In this document: positions 29,740 to 37,665 of the stretch, in pieces
Position numbering within the stretch: the first letter of the stretch is position 1
How the letters are laid out: every line of letters starts with the position of its first letter
Origin: Leptospira andrefontaineae
Lineage (GTDB): Bacteria; Spirochaetota; Leptospiria; Leptospirales; Leptospiraceae
DNA length: 64,000 nucleotides
Direction of reading: 5' to 3'
Assembly: GCF_004770105.1 (NCBI RefSeq)
Contig: NZ_RQEY01000019.1
Coordinates: 434,001 to 498,000, forward strand
Notes under the pieces: generated by a model
Seen by the model: the letters and a program-made list of their open reading frames with translations, nothing else
Database searches by the model: none
Told to the model about the DNA's origin: nothing
Made by a program: the position numbers and the translations under genes

Positions 29740-30787
29740 AGAAATAATACACAGTTTCTTCTTTTTCGGACCCTGTTTTTATCTTTTGGTTCATTTCCAA
29801 TAAGAACTCGTATAGTTCTTTGATTTCCAGATCGTTAAATGCAGAACTTTCTTTTCTGAGTCTTTTGAAAGTGTGATTTTTTCTAGCGGGAGAATAAGCA
29901 CCTATCCCAAGCAGGTCTGATTGTTCCTTTTCACTTAGGACCTTATCATACATTCTTAGAATGATTTTATAAATCCTTAATTTATCTAAATGGTCTTTTA
30001 CAAGGGAAAGAAAAATAAGAAGCGAGTCCTTCCCTATTTTGAATTTTGAAAATTCCCTGGAAAATCTTCCATAATCCTTTTCGAAAAAATAATCCACAAT
30101 TTCGGAAGAACTGAATTCTGAACTTTGGAATAATACTTCTTTTAAGTCGGCAAGATTGAAACTTTTTTTACCTAAGTATAATTTCAGTTTCTCAAGATTC
30201 TTTAAGTAAGCCCCAGCACTAGGATTTACTTTGAGCAAAAATTCTTCTTCTGCTTCTTCGTCTAATTTGACTTCTACTTCTTTGGAGGCTCTTAAGAAGG
30301 CTTCCTTTCTTTTATCCGGAAATATTTTTGAAGATTTAAAATGAGAAACCTTGTCTCCGAATATGGAAACCAATTCTTTAGGAAGATCCCAATGATCATA
30401 ATGAATAAGAATCCTTACCGTCTCTGGAACTGAAAAAGATTTAGGTGAAGTTTTGGATTTTGTTTTTCCCAACCAAGGTTTGAAGAATGTAACGCCTGAC
30501 TTGATGATAAATAATTTCTGGGCAGCGAACATGTCCAGGTTCCCAGCTTCGTTCTGAAAATTTTCCAGATCTCCCGGCTCAGCAACGAATACTACGATCT
30601 CATAAGGATCAGCACTTTTTTTATAAGCTGTTTTGTATAGGTCACTAACTACACCGAATTCATAAGAATCCTGAGAGACCACAAATAGAACCTGGGGCAA
30701 GGATTCTAGGCTGGGCTTAGTCTTGTGCAGAAAATCGATCAGATTCTCGTAAGAATTCGAAACTTTGGTATCGGCCACGGAAATCAT
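29684..30787 (-). CDS. holA: DNA polymerase III delta subunit (clamp loader)
   Basis: 367 residues, low-conservation HolA family. Recognisable parts are the N-terminal ATPase-like domain without Walker A (LPQVLFVVSQDSYEFGVVSDLYK, EIVVFVAEPGDL, NLDMFAAQKLFIIKSG), the middle lid (SAGAYLKNLEKLKLYLG) and the C-terminal collar (FSREFSKFKIGKDSLLIFLSLVKDHLDKL). It binds and opens the beta clamp. The last 56 bases overlap the end of the convergent AAA gene. The call rests on overall pattern, which is weaker than for other replication genes here. Confidence 0.78.
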   Translation of the reverse strand: MISVADTKVSNSYENLIDFLHKTKPSLESLPQVLFVVSQDSYEFGVVSDLYKTAYKKSADPYEIVVFVAEPGDLENFQNEAGNLDMFAAQKLFIIKSGVTFFKPWLGKTKSKTSPKSFSVPETVRILIHYDHWDLPKELVSIFGDKVSHFKSSKIFPDKRKEAFLRASKEVEVKLDEEAEEEFLLKVNPSAGAYLKNLEKLKLYLGKKSFNLADLKEVLFQSSEFSSSEIVDYFFEKDYGRFSREFSKFKIGKDSLLIFLSLVKDHLDKLRIYKIILRMYDKVLSEKEQSDLLGIGAYSPARKNHTFKRLRKESSAFNDLEIKELYEFLLEMNQKIKTGSEKEETVYYFFRKMEDFFHPRNRTIRTR

Positions 30788-30881
30788 CCTGGAAGGATTT
30801 CGCAGTTAGTCAAGCGGATGATCCGATTCTTTTCCTAAAGTAGATCCGATATTTTTCCGATCTTTTATATAGGTTATTGTT

Positions 30882-31103
30882 ATGAGAATCAGCGACGGCG
30901 TTCAAAGAATTTCTGCCCAAGAAGATTACCTTACTTATATCAAACCGATCCTGAATCAGTCTAGAGTTCCGGCGATCGAACCTATCCGCCAAAGGGATTT
31001 TTCTGATTTAGGAAAATCTCTGAAATTATACGGCCCAGAAGGAAGTTCTGCTCCCCAAGAATCTTCCGTTTCAAAGGGTAGATTCCTAGATCTTTACGTT
31101 TAA
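30882..31103 (+). CDS. Small conserved-looking protein, function unknown
   Basis: 73 residues (MRISDGVQRISAQEDYL to SKGRFLDLYV). Codon use is typical of neighbouring genes, and the frame fills the otherwise empty space between holA and maf. The ribosome-binding site is weak (AGGTT). No signal peptide or membrane segment. The charged, proline-containing sequence suggests a short adaptor-like protein, but no family is recognised. An antisense frame of 60 codons in the same place is less convincing. Confidence 0.55.
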   Translation: MRISDGVQRISAQEDYLTYIKPILNQSRVPAIEPIRQRDFSDLGKSLKLYGPEGSSAPQESSVSKGRFLDLYV

Positions 31104-31126
31104 TTCCCTTCTTCTTTAATTAAAAA

Positions 31127-31681
31127 TCAGAGAAACCTGCTCCAAATAGTATGGTATAAGAAAAATTTACGGATCGGAAATCCTAGGATATTCGAATATG
31201 ATCCTTGAAATTTTTTAGCAGGTGAATTCGGATCTTGAATACCGTAAGATCCCGCCTTATCGTACGGTTTGCAAATTTTAATATATTCTAAAATTTCAGA
31301 TTTGTTCCAAGAATAGAATTCCACTTCTGAAACATCGTAATCGAAAATTTTTTCGTTCTTAGTCATTATACCTAACCCCGAATACACTTGATGTGTTTTT
31401 CCAGAAAGTTCTGAGATCATGGAAAATGCTTCTGATTCATCCGCAGGTTTTTGCAGTATCTTATTTTGAAAAACAACGATTGTGTCTGAGGCTAAGATCA
31501 CTTCTTCCGGATCGTCCGGCTTAGCTCCAAGTTTTGCTAGAGTGATTCTTTCCAAATAACGAACAGGTGTTTCTTGGTGTAGACTAGTTTCGTCTATGGG
31601 CAAAGGTAGGATTTTGAAATGTAACCCTAAGGACTGTAAGATCTCTTTTCTTCTGGGAGATTGGGATCTCAGAATAAGCAT
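31127..31681 (-). CDS. maf: Maf-family nucleoside triphosphate pyrophosphatase
   Basis: 184 residues. The signature LRSQSPRRKEILQSLG at the N-terminus, the VILASDTIVVFQNKILQKP active-site strand and KAGSYGIQD near the C-terminus are typical of Maf/HAM1-superfamily house-cleaning enzymes that hydrolyse dTTP/UTP or modified nucleotides. YhdE-like versus YceF-like specificity is not resolved. The gene starts about 70 bases from the divergent coiled-coil protein gene. Confidence 0.9.
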   Translation of the reverse strand: MLILRSQSPRRKEILQSLGLHFKILPLPIDETSLHQETPVRYLERITLAKLGAKPDDPEEVILASDTIVVFQNKILQKPADESEAFSMISELSGKTHQVYSGLGIMTKNEKIFDYDVSEVEFYSWNKSEILEYIKICKPYDKAGSYGIQDPNSPAKKFQGSYSNILGFPIRKFFLYHTIWSRFL

Positions 31682-31753
31682 ATATCCATTCTGAAAGAAA
31701 AGCCTTGCCAGACACTCCTTTTCCCAGTATCAATGTTCGCACGGATCGAACCA

Positions 31754-32632
31754 ATGAATTTATTTCTTAGATCATTCTTCTCTAAACGTACCCTAGTTTT
31801 GGTAATTCTTGTCTCTGTTGTGGTCTCCACTTCTTCTTATTCCCAAGAAGCTAAGAAGACCGCGCCTAGTGATAGTCCGGAGACCAAACCGACTAACTCC
31901 AATGTAGACCCTAAATCCAGAGCATATTCTTTGCGTAAAAAATCTTGGGTGTCTTTACGATATCTTAGGACCAGTCTTTTAAATTTTGGGAAGAAGGCGG
32001 ACTGGGATACCTGCCTTGCAGATTATTCAAAGGCAGAATCTACTTTTCAAAGAGGAGAATGGGAACCTGCGGGAAACCAATTCCAAACTTTAAAATCCAA
32101 GTTGGACCAACTTGCAGAAGCTCAGGCAAAAGAAGTGTTCAATCGTTCCGATGCTTTGGAGAAAGATATCCAACCTAAGGTTGTGGATCTGAAACTAAAT
32201 ACAGATGCACCTGGCAAACAATATATCCCCGTAATGGAAAAACATCTTCAAATCTATAGGGATACTTGGCAGGCGGCTAAATTAGAAAGAGAAGTCGGAA
32301 ACCATGGACAGAATTTATATTTTGCTAAACAAGGTCTGTTACAACTTTATAAAGCAAAGATCCTTTTGGAAAAATCCAAAGAAGGAAAATTGGAATCTGA
32401 GGAGAAACTTACTAAAAATAAAGTTTTGGAAACAGACTATCTAACTCCTGAGGAAGTAAAATACTGGGACGATTGTCTGGAAGTATTGAACGAATCAGAA
32501 GAGAAGAATCGCCAAAAAGAAAAACAGGCAATCATAAGCGTCTACCAATCTAGAACCGGTAAAAGACTGGGTGATGGTAAGGGTAATGCAGGTTCTACGA
32601 GTTCTCCTTCAAACGGTGAAGGTAAAAAGTAA
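31754..32632 (+). CDS. Secreted helical/coiled-coil protein, function unknown
   Basis: 292 residues from ATG at 31754, chosen because the signal peptide (MNLFLRSFFSKRTLVLVILVSVVVSTSSYSQ) then has normal length; in-frame ATGs further upstream (31733 and earlier) have no better ribosome-binding site. The mature part is Lys/Glu-rich and almost entirely helical (SLRKKSWVSLRYLRTSLLNFGKKADW, RGEWEPAGNQFQTLKSKLDQL), with a low-complexity Gly/Ser tail. This could resemble helical periplasmic flagellar-sheath proteins of Leptospira such as FcpA, but that is only a general likeness. Probably periplasmic. Confidence 0.7.
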   Translation: MNLFLRSFFSKRTLVLVILVSVVVSTSSYSQEAKKTAPSDSPETKPTNSNVDPKSRAYSLRKKSWVSLRYLRTSLLNFGKKADWDTCLADYSKAESTFQRGEWEPAGNQFQTLKSKLDQLAEAQAKEVFNRSDALEKDIQPKVVDLKLNTDAPGKQYIPVMEKHLQIYRDTWQAAKLEREVGNHGQNLYFAKQGLLQLYKAKILLEKSKEGKLESEEKLTKNKVLETDYLTPEEVKYWDDCLEVLNESEEKNRQKEKQAIISVYQSRTGKRLGDGKGNAGSTSSPSNGEGKK

Positions 32633-32671
32633 GAGCCTTTCAGGATATTTTTCCGAAAGTAAGAATAGGAT

Positions 32672-33175
32672 ATGAAATCATCTAAAATAATTTTACTTCT
32701 ATTTTTTCTTTCCTCCGTATCTTGCCGAGGTTTCAATCTACAAAATTTTAAGAATCATACTTTTGAAAACACCTGTGATTGGTTCGATCTATTCTGCGAT
32801 AAGATCGTAGTGAATCCGGATCTTTCCGACTGTGATCCATTTCATGAAGAATACGAAGGATATTCTCATTATATCGATCGTGGTGTTTTAAAGAACGATT
32901 ATAAGATAGAAGAAGAAGCCAAGCTGGAAAAAGAACCTAACGATCCAACAGAACCTCTACCTAAGAAGAAAGAAAAGATCAAGGCAACCAATACGGATTA
33001 TGGAAATAATATGAGAATAGATTCTAAAAAACTATTCGAAAGATATGATATTTCCGCCGGAAGAAGATCCGACAAAGATAGATCCAAACATCCTTGCGGT
33101 GTTTTGCAAGATGGTAGCAAACCTAAAGTGTATTATTCGGAACCTAAAACTACCGACAAGGGAGGAGAATTTTGA
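32672..33175 (+). CDS. Lipoprotein, function unknown
   Basis: 167 residues. Signal peptide MKSSKIILLLFFLSSVSC with lipobox cysteine at 18. The mature part has four further cysteines near the N-terminal half (TCDWFDLFCDK, DCDPF) and one near the end (HPCG), and a long charged Lys/Glu linker. No domain recognised. The stop overlaps the start of the SDR gene (TTTTGA), so the two are coupled. Confidence 0.72.
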   Translation: MKSSKIILLLFFLSSVSCRGFNLQNFKNHTFENTCDWFDLFCDKIVVNPDLSDCDPFHEEYEGYSHYIDRGVLKNDYKIEEEAKLEKEPNDPTEPLPKKKEKIKATNTDYGNNMRIDSKKLFERYDISAGRRSDKDRSKHPCGVLQDGSKPKVYYSEPKTTDKGGEF

Positions 33176-33915
33176 AAAACGTATTCGATTTAACAGGTAA
33201 ATCAGTATTAGTAACAGGAGCAACTAGGGGGATCGGAAGACAGATCGCTCAGGGATTTTTGGACGCAGGTGCAGCAGTTTATGGAACTGGATCTTCTGCG
33301 GAGTCCATCAAACGTTTAGATGGATCAGGCATCGAAGCATTCGCAGCAGATATTCGCCAACCAGGGGCAATGGATTCTATCATTGAAACATTGAGTAAAA
33401 AACACGGCAAGTTGGACGTGCTTGTAAATAATGCAGGTGTAGCTACCAATCTACCTGCCGGCTTTTTTAAAGAAGAAGACATACAAAACGTGACACAAAC
33501 TAATTTTGTGGGAGTGTTTCGTGCGAGTCAGGCATACTATAAAATACATAAGAAAAAAGGCGGGAACATTATCAATATCGCCTCAGTCTTAGGTATGGTC
33601 GGCACTAAGTTTGCTTCCGTCTATTGCGGAACAAAAGGTGCGGTAATCAATATGACCAAGGCCCTCGCGGTTGAATGGGCAGGTTCTGGATACAGAGTGA
33701 ACGCGATCTGTCCTGGATTTATAGATACGGACATGACGGAGATGATCAAAGAAAGACCTGAAGTATTGGAACAAATGAAAGCAAGGATCCCAATGTCTAG
33801 ATTAGGTAGACCGGAAGATCTTGCTGGAGCAGCAGTTTTTTTAGCTTCCGATGCAGCGGCTTATGTTACTGGTCAAACCATCGTCGTGGACGGAGGTGTT
33901 ACTTCCGGTATATGA
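33172..33915 (+). CDS. Short-chain dehydrogenase/reductase (FabG-like)
   Basis: 247 residues, TTG start with GGAGGAG just upstream. Classical SDR: nucleotide-binding TGATRGIG, DVLVNNAG, catalytic Ser in NIASVLGMVG, YxxxK in VYCGTKGA, and the C-terminal YVTGQTIVVDGG. It resembles FabG/3-oxoacyl reductases and sugar or alcohol dehydrogenases; the substrate cannot be assigned. The stop overlaps the next start (ATGA), placing it in an operon with the lipoprotein and the YciO-like gene. Confidence 0.88.
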   Translation: MKNVFDLTGKSVLVTGATRGIGRQIAQGFLDAGAAVYGTGSSAESIKRLDGSGIEAFAADIRQPGAMDSIIETLSKKHGKLDVLVNNAGVATNLPAGFFKEEDIQNVTQTNFVGVFRASQAYYKIHKKKGGNIINIASVLGMVGTKFASVYCGTKGAVINMTKALAVEWAGSGYRVNAICPGFIDTDMTEMIKERPEVLEQMKARIPMSRLGRPEDLAGAAVFLASDAAAYVTGQTIVVDGGVTSGI

Positions 33916-34529
33916 TATTAGAATTACATCCCCAAAATCCTGAAAAGAGGATCCTCGGACAAATTTCCAAAAGATTATCCGAGGGAGGGGTGTATGTATT
34001 TCCTACTGATACAGTTTACGGTTTGATCGCAGATTCCCAGTCCCATGCTGGAGTCGAAAAATTATACAAACTGAAAAATATCTCTAAGAACCAACCTCTG
34101 TCTCTTCTATGCGCGGATATTTCTACCGCATCCAATTATATGGAACAACTTTCTAACGAAGCGTTCCGTTTGATGAAAAGAATTACTCCAGGACCATATA
34201 CATTCGTGGTTAAAGCGAATAAACATCTTCCGCGAGTTTCTTTCTCAAATCAAAAAGATAAGAATATCGGGATAAGAATTCCTGATTCGAAATATCTACA
34301 GACTTTGATGGAGCTTCATCCGAATCCTCTTACTTCTACTTCTGTATTTTTTAAAGATGAATTCGTGACCGATGTGGACATGATCGAAAAAGAATACGGC
34401 AGTAAAGTAGATGGGATCTTAGATGGAGGAATCCTAGAACTCGAATTATCTACTATTCTTGATTGCACAGGAGATGGAATTTCCATCTTAAGAGAAGGCA
34501 AGGGAATGGATAAGATCAATTCATTATAA
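33912..34529 (+). CDS. YciO/YrdC/Sua5-family protein (possible threonylcarbamoyl-AMP synthase)
   Basis: 205 residues with the YrdC fold: GGVYVFPTDTVYGLIAD, the KLKNISKNQPLSLLCAD nucleotide-binding motif, RITPGPYTFVVKAN and IGIRIPDS. The N-terminal ELHPQNPEKRILGQISKRL is typical of the YciO subgroup, whose exact role is less certain than that of TsaC/Sua5. tsaB and tsaE lie at 47.8-49.0 kb, so this gene may supply the threonylcarbamoyl-AMP for tRNA t6A; alternatively another TsaC exists outside the window. Confidence 0.82.
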   Translation: MILELHPQNPEKRILGQISKRLSEGGVYVFPTDTVYGLIADSQSHAGVEKLYKLKNISKNQPLSLLCADISTASNYMEQLSNEAFRLMKRITPGPYTFVVKANKHLPRVSFSNQKDKNIGIRIPDSKYLQTLMELHPNPLTSTSVFFKDEFVTDVDMIEKEYGSKVDGILDGGILELELSTILDCTGDGISILREGKGMDKINSL

Positions 34530-34544
34530 TCTCTGGAGGCAATC

Positions 34545-35534
34545 ATGCAAAAAAGACAATTGGGAAAGATAGGCCCACTCGTATCCGAACAAGGATTGGG
34601 TTGTATGGGGATGTCGGATTTTTACGGAAAAACAGATGATACTGAATCCATTGCAACCATTCATCGTGCGATCGAACTTGGAGTCACATTATTCGACACA
34701 GCAGATATGTACGGTCCTCATATAAATGAGGAACTTTTAGGAAAAGCAATCAAAGGTAAAAGAGATAAGTTGGTAATTGCCACTAAGTTCGGCATTGTAA
34801 GAGATCCAAATGATCCTTATAAAAGAGGGTATAATGGAAAACCTGAATATGTAAAAGCGGCCTGCGAAGGAAGTTTAAAACGTTTAGGAGTGGATACAAT
34901 TGATTTATATTACCAACACAGAGTAGACCCTGATACTCCAATCGAAGAAACCGTCGGTGCGATGGCAGATTTGGTAAAACAAGGAAAAGTAAAGTATATA
35001 GGACTTTCCGAAGCAGGAATTGATACAATCAAAAGAGCTGCAAAGGTTCATCCTATCTCTGCTTTGCAAACCGAATATTCTCTTTGGACCAGAGATCCGG
35101 AAGATGGTATTTTACAAACTTGTAGAGATCTTGGAATTGGGTTCGTGGCTTATAGTCCACTCGGCCGTGGATTTTTAACTGGGCAGATCCAAAAATTTGA
35201 AGATCTGGATCCTACTGATTTCAGAAGAAACTCACCTCGTTTCCAAGGAGAGAATTTCAAAAAGAATTTAGAACTAGTAGATAAGATCAAAGAAATCGCT
35301 AACGAAAAATCTGTAACTGCTGGGCAACTTGCTTTAGCCTGGGTTCTGGCTCAAGGAGAGGATATAGTTCCGATTGCGGGCACCAAAAGACGTAAGTATC
35401 TAGAGGAGAATATTGGAGGAAGTTCGGTAAAATTGACGAAAGAAGATCTAGATCGGATCAATTCAGTGGCTCCGAAAGACGCGGCGGCCGGACTACGTTA
35501 CCCGGCAACTAGCATGGGTTCAGTCGGAAGATAA
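34545..35534 (+). CDS. Aldo/keto reductase
   Basis: 329 residues; ribosome-binding GGAGG eight bases before ATG. TIM-barrel AKR with the catalytic set visible: [18 protein letters not shown] (Asp, Tyr), VIATKFG (Lys) and LYYQHRVDP (His). The C-terminal NADPH-binding loop [16 protein letters not shown] is present. Closest in style to the AKR13/YghZ-like group acting on small aldehydes such as methylglyoxal; substrate inferred only. Confidence 0.9.
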   Translation: MQKRQLGKIGPLVSEQGLGCMGMSDFYGKTDDTESIATIHRAIELGVTLFDTADMYGPHINEELLGKAIKGKRDKLVIATKFGIVRDPNDPYKRGYNGKPEYVKAACEGSLKRLGVDTIDLYYQHRVDPDTPIEETVGAMADLVKQGKVKYIGLSEAGIDTIKRAAKVHPISALQTEYSLWTRDPEDGILQTCRDLGIGFVAYSPLGRGFLTGQIQKFEDLDPTDFRRNSPRFQGENFKKNLELVDKIKEIANEKSVTAGQLALAWVLAQGEDIVPIAGTKRRKYLEENIGGSSVKLTKEDLDRINSVAPKDAAAGLRYPATSMGSVGR

Positions 35535-35537
35535 AAA

Positions 35538-36143
35538 TTGAAGAGAATAGGACTTGGTGTAAAGATTCGAAATCCGTTTTTACGAGTCATTTCTATTGCA
35601 TCTTTAATTCTAATTTTTTCAGGAATCTGCATTACGATTCTAATTACTTTGCTAGTTTATATACTCCCAACTGTAAAGGAAGGATCTATATTATATAAAC
35701 CTGATCTAATATTGTCCTGGATAGTTTACGTCGGTCTCTTCTACGGTTATATGATGTATCGAGTATCCGATGGAGAGAAAGCTGAAATTTTGAAAATGTT
35801 CGTATCAACGATCGTTTCTTGGGTTTTGATCCTTATACTTCTCGGACAGTTTGTAAAATTAGAATTCAAAGACGGCTCATATTATATCCGAACCGTATAT
35901 TCAGAAAGAATCGTTCCTGCTGCAGTGGATTCGAAACTTGTTATATCGGAAAAAATGGGCGGAAGAAGTAATAGAACATATTTGATCTTAGATCTAGAAT
36001 TTCCTAATCCAAAAGATAATTTAAATATTAAAATATTTACTTCATCCTTTTTCAGAGATGTCCGTGATACATGTGTCGAAGAAAAGAAGTTACTTGAATC
36101 AGCTGGGATCCGGGTCAGAACATTTTGTACACCGAAAGATTAA
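35538..36143 (+). CDS. Integral membrane protein, function unknown
   Basis: 201 residues from TTG, three bases after the previous stop. Three hydrophobic segments are visible (about 14-40, 52-70 and 86-106). A C-terminal soluble domain of about 90 residues follows (beta-rich, one Cys pair in DTCVEEKK and RVRTFCTPKD). No family recognised. Probably cotranscribed with the aldo/keto reductase; converges on the Spx/ArsC-like gene. Confidence 0.65.
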   Translation: MKRIGLGVKIRNPFLRVISIASLILIFSGICITILITLLVYILPTVKEGSILYKPDLILSWIVYVGLFYGYMMYRVSDGEKAEILKMFVSTIVSWVLILILLGQFVKLEFKDGSYYIRTVYSERIVPAAVDSKLVISEKMGGRSNRTYLILDLEFPNPKDNLNIKIFTSSFFRDVRDTCVEEKKLLESAGIRVRTFCTPKD

Positions 36144-36146
36144 CGG

Positions 36147-36509
36147 CTATTTTCCCTTTAAAGCTGCCTTCCATTCTTCTTCTTTAAAACCGACGAAGCC
36201 AAAATTTTCACCCAAGATAAAAGGTCTTTTGACTAGGTTGCCGTTCCCGGAAAGAAGTTCGAACTGTTCATCCAAGCTCATTTTGGAAAGTTTGTCCTTG
36301 AGTCCGAGTTCCTTGTAATCTCCACCAGAAGTATTGAATAATTTTTTGGAGTCTCCGCCTACGTACCCCAGCATTTTTTTGAGTTCTGCCTTGGTTGGTG
36401 GAGTTTCCCGGATTGCCTTTTTGTCGAAGTCGATCTTCTTACCTTCCAGGAATTTTAAGGCGTTTCTGCATGTGCTGCAATTTTTGTATTCGTAAACTTT
36501 CAACTTCAC
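36147..36509 (-). CDS. Spx/ArsC-family (thioredoxin-fold) protein
   Basis: 120 residues from a GTG start at 36509; GTAGGAG lies eight bases upstream and fits this start better than the in-frame codons further out. It has the ArsC/Spx fold with a CxxC redox site (YKNCSTCRNALKFL) and the conserved NLVKRPFILGENFGFVGFKEEEW segment near the C-terminus. It could be a Spx/YffB-like reductase-type protein or a regulator; arsenate reduction is not supported by context. Confidence 0.8.
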   Translation of the reverse strand: MKLKVYEYKNCSTCRNALKFLEGKKIDFDKKAIRETPPTKAELKKMLGYVGGDSKKLFNTSGGDYKELGLKDKLSKMSLDEQFELLSGNGNLVKRPFILGENFGFVGFKEEEWKAALKGK

Positions 36510-36642
36510 GGTTGGATCTCCTACAAAGCTTTCTCTTCCCAAATTCGGAATTTATGTCGTGTTTGCAAGCCGGAACCGACAAAAAAACTTTACCTTGAAA
36601 ATGGAAAGTTTTGCCGATAGTATTCCTTAGGACGCGCTCAAA

Positions 36643-37656
36643 GTGCTGAATAAAAAGACCTCTCTAACCGGAAGACAAAAAGCGGCCATTTTTCTAATCG
36701 CCGTAGGGTCCGACGTATCTTCGGAAATTTTCAAACATCTACGTGAAGACGAGATCGAGCAGATCACGTTCGAGATTGCACGTTTAGATAAGATCACCCC
36801 GGAAGATAAGGAGAAGGTTCTCGTAGAATTCAACGAGCTCATGATGGCTCAGGAATTCATCTCGAACGGAGGTATCGATTTTGCTCGGGGACTATTAGAG
36901 AAAGCTCTTGGTAACCAAAAAGCGATCGATATCATCAACCGACTTACTTCAAGTTTACAGGTTCGTCCTTTCGACTTTATTCGTAGAACTGACCCTCAGC
37001 ACTTATTAAACTTCATCCAGAACGAGCACCCTCAAACAATCGCATTAATTTTATCTTATTTAGATCCTCAGAAAGCATCTAGCATTCTTTCGGGATTGCC
37101 ACATACGATCCAAGCAGAAGTTGCAAAAAGGATCGCGACCATGGACCGGGTTTCTCCTGACGTTCTTCGAGAAGTGGAAAGGGTATTAGAAAGAAAACTT
37201 TCCACCTTGGCGAGTGAGGATTATACCTCTGCCGGTGGTATCGATTCAGTGGTTGAAATTTTGAACCTTGTGGATAGGGGAACAGAGAAGACAATCATCG
37301 AAGCGCTGGAAGAAGAAGATCCAGAACTTGCGGAAGAGATCAAAAAGAGAATGTTCGTATTCGAGGATATCGTATTACTCGACGACCGTGCGATCCAAAA
37401 AGTATTACGAGAAGTAGATAACTCTGACCTAGCAAAAGCTCTCAAGTCAGTGGATACAGAAGTTCAAGAAAAGATCTTTAAGAACATGTCCAAACGTGCC
37501 GCGAACCTACTCCGAGAGGATATGGATTTCATGGGACCTATTCGTATTAAAGACGTGGAAGACGCTCAGCAAAAAATCGTTAACATCATACGTAAGCTGG
37601 AAGAATCCGGAGACATCGTCGTCGCACGTGCTGGCGAAGATGAACTCGTTATGTGA
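36643..37656 (+). CDS. fliG: Flagellar motor switch protein FliG
   Basis: 337 residues, GTG start with AGGA about ten bases upstream. All three FliG domains are seen: an N-terminal part (TGRQKAAIFLIAVGSDVSSEIFKHL), the middle domain with the EHPQTIALILSYLDPQKAS motif, and the C-terminal charge-bearing torque helix region (VFEDIVLLDDRAIQKVLREVDNSDLAKALK). It forms the rotor part that contacts the stator. It is separate from other flagellar genes here and is followed after nine bases by a cyclase gene. Confidence 0.95.
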   Translation: MLNKKTSLTGRQKAAIFLIAVGSDVSSEIFKHLREDEIEQITFEIARLDKITPEDKEKVLVEFNELMMAQEFISNGGIDFARGLLEKALGNQKAIDIINRLTSSLQVRPFDFIRRTDPQHLLNFIQNEHPQTIALILSYLDPQKASSILSGLPHTIQAEVAKRIATMDRVSPDVLREVERVLERKLSTLASEDYTSAGGIDSVVEILNLVDRGTEKTIIEALEEEDPELAEEIKKRMFVFEDIVLLDDRAIQKVLREVDNSDLAKALKSVDTEVQEKIFKNMSKRAANLLREDMDFMGPIRIKDVEDAQQKIVNIIRKLEESGDIVVARAGEDELVM

Positions 37657-37665
37657 GGTCCGAAC

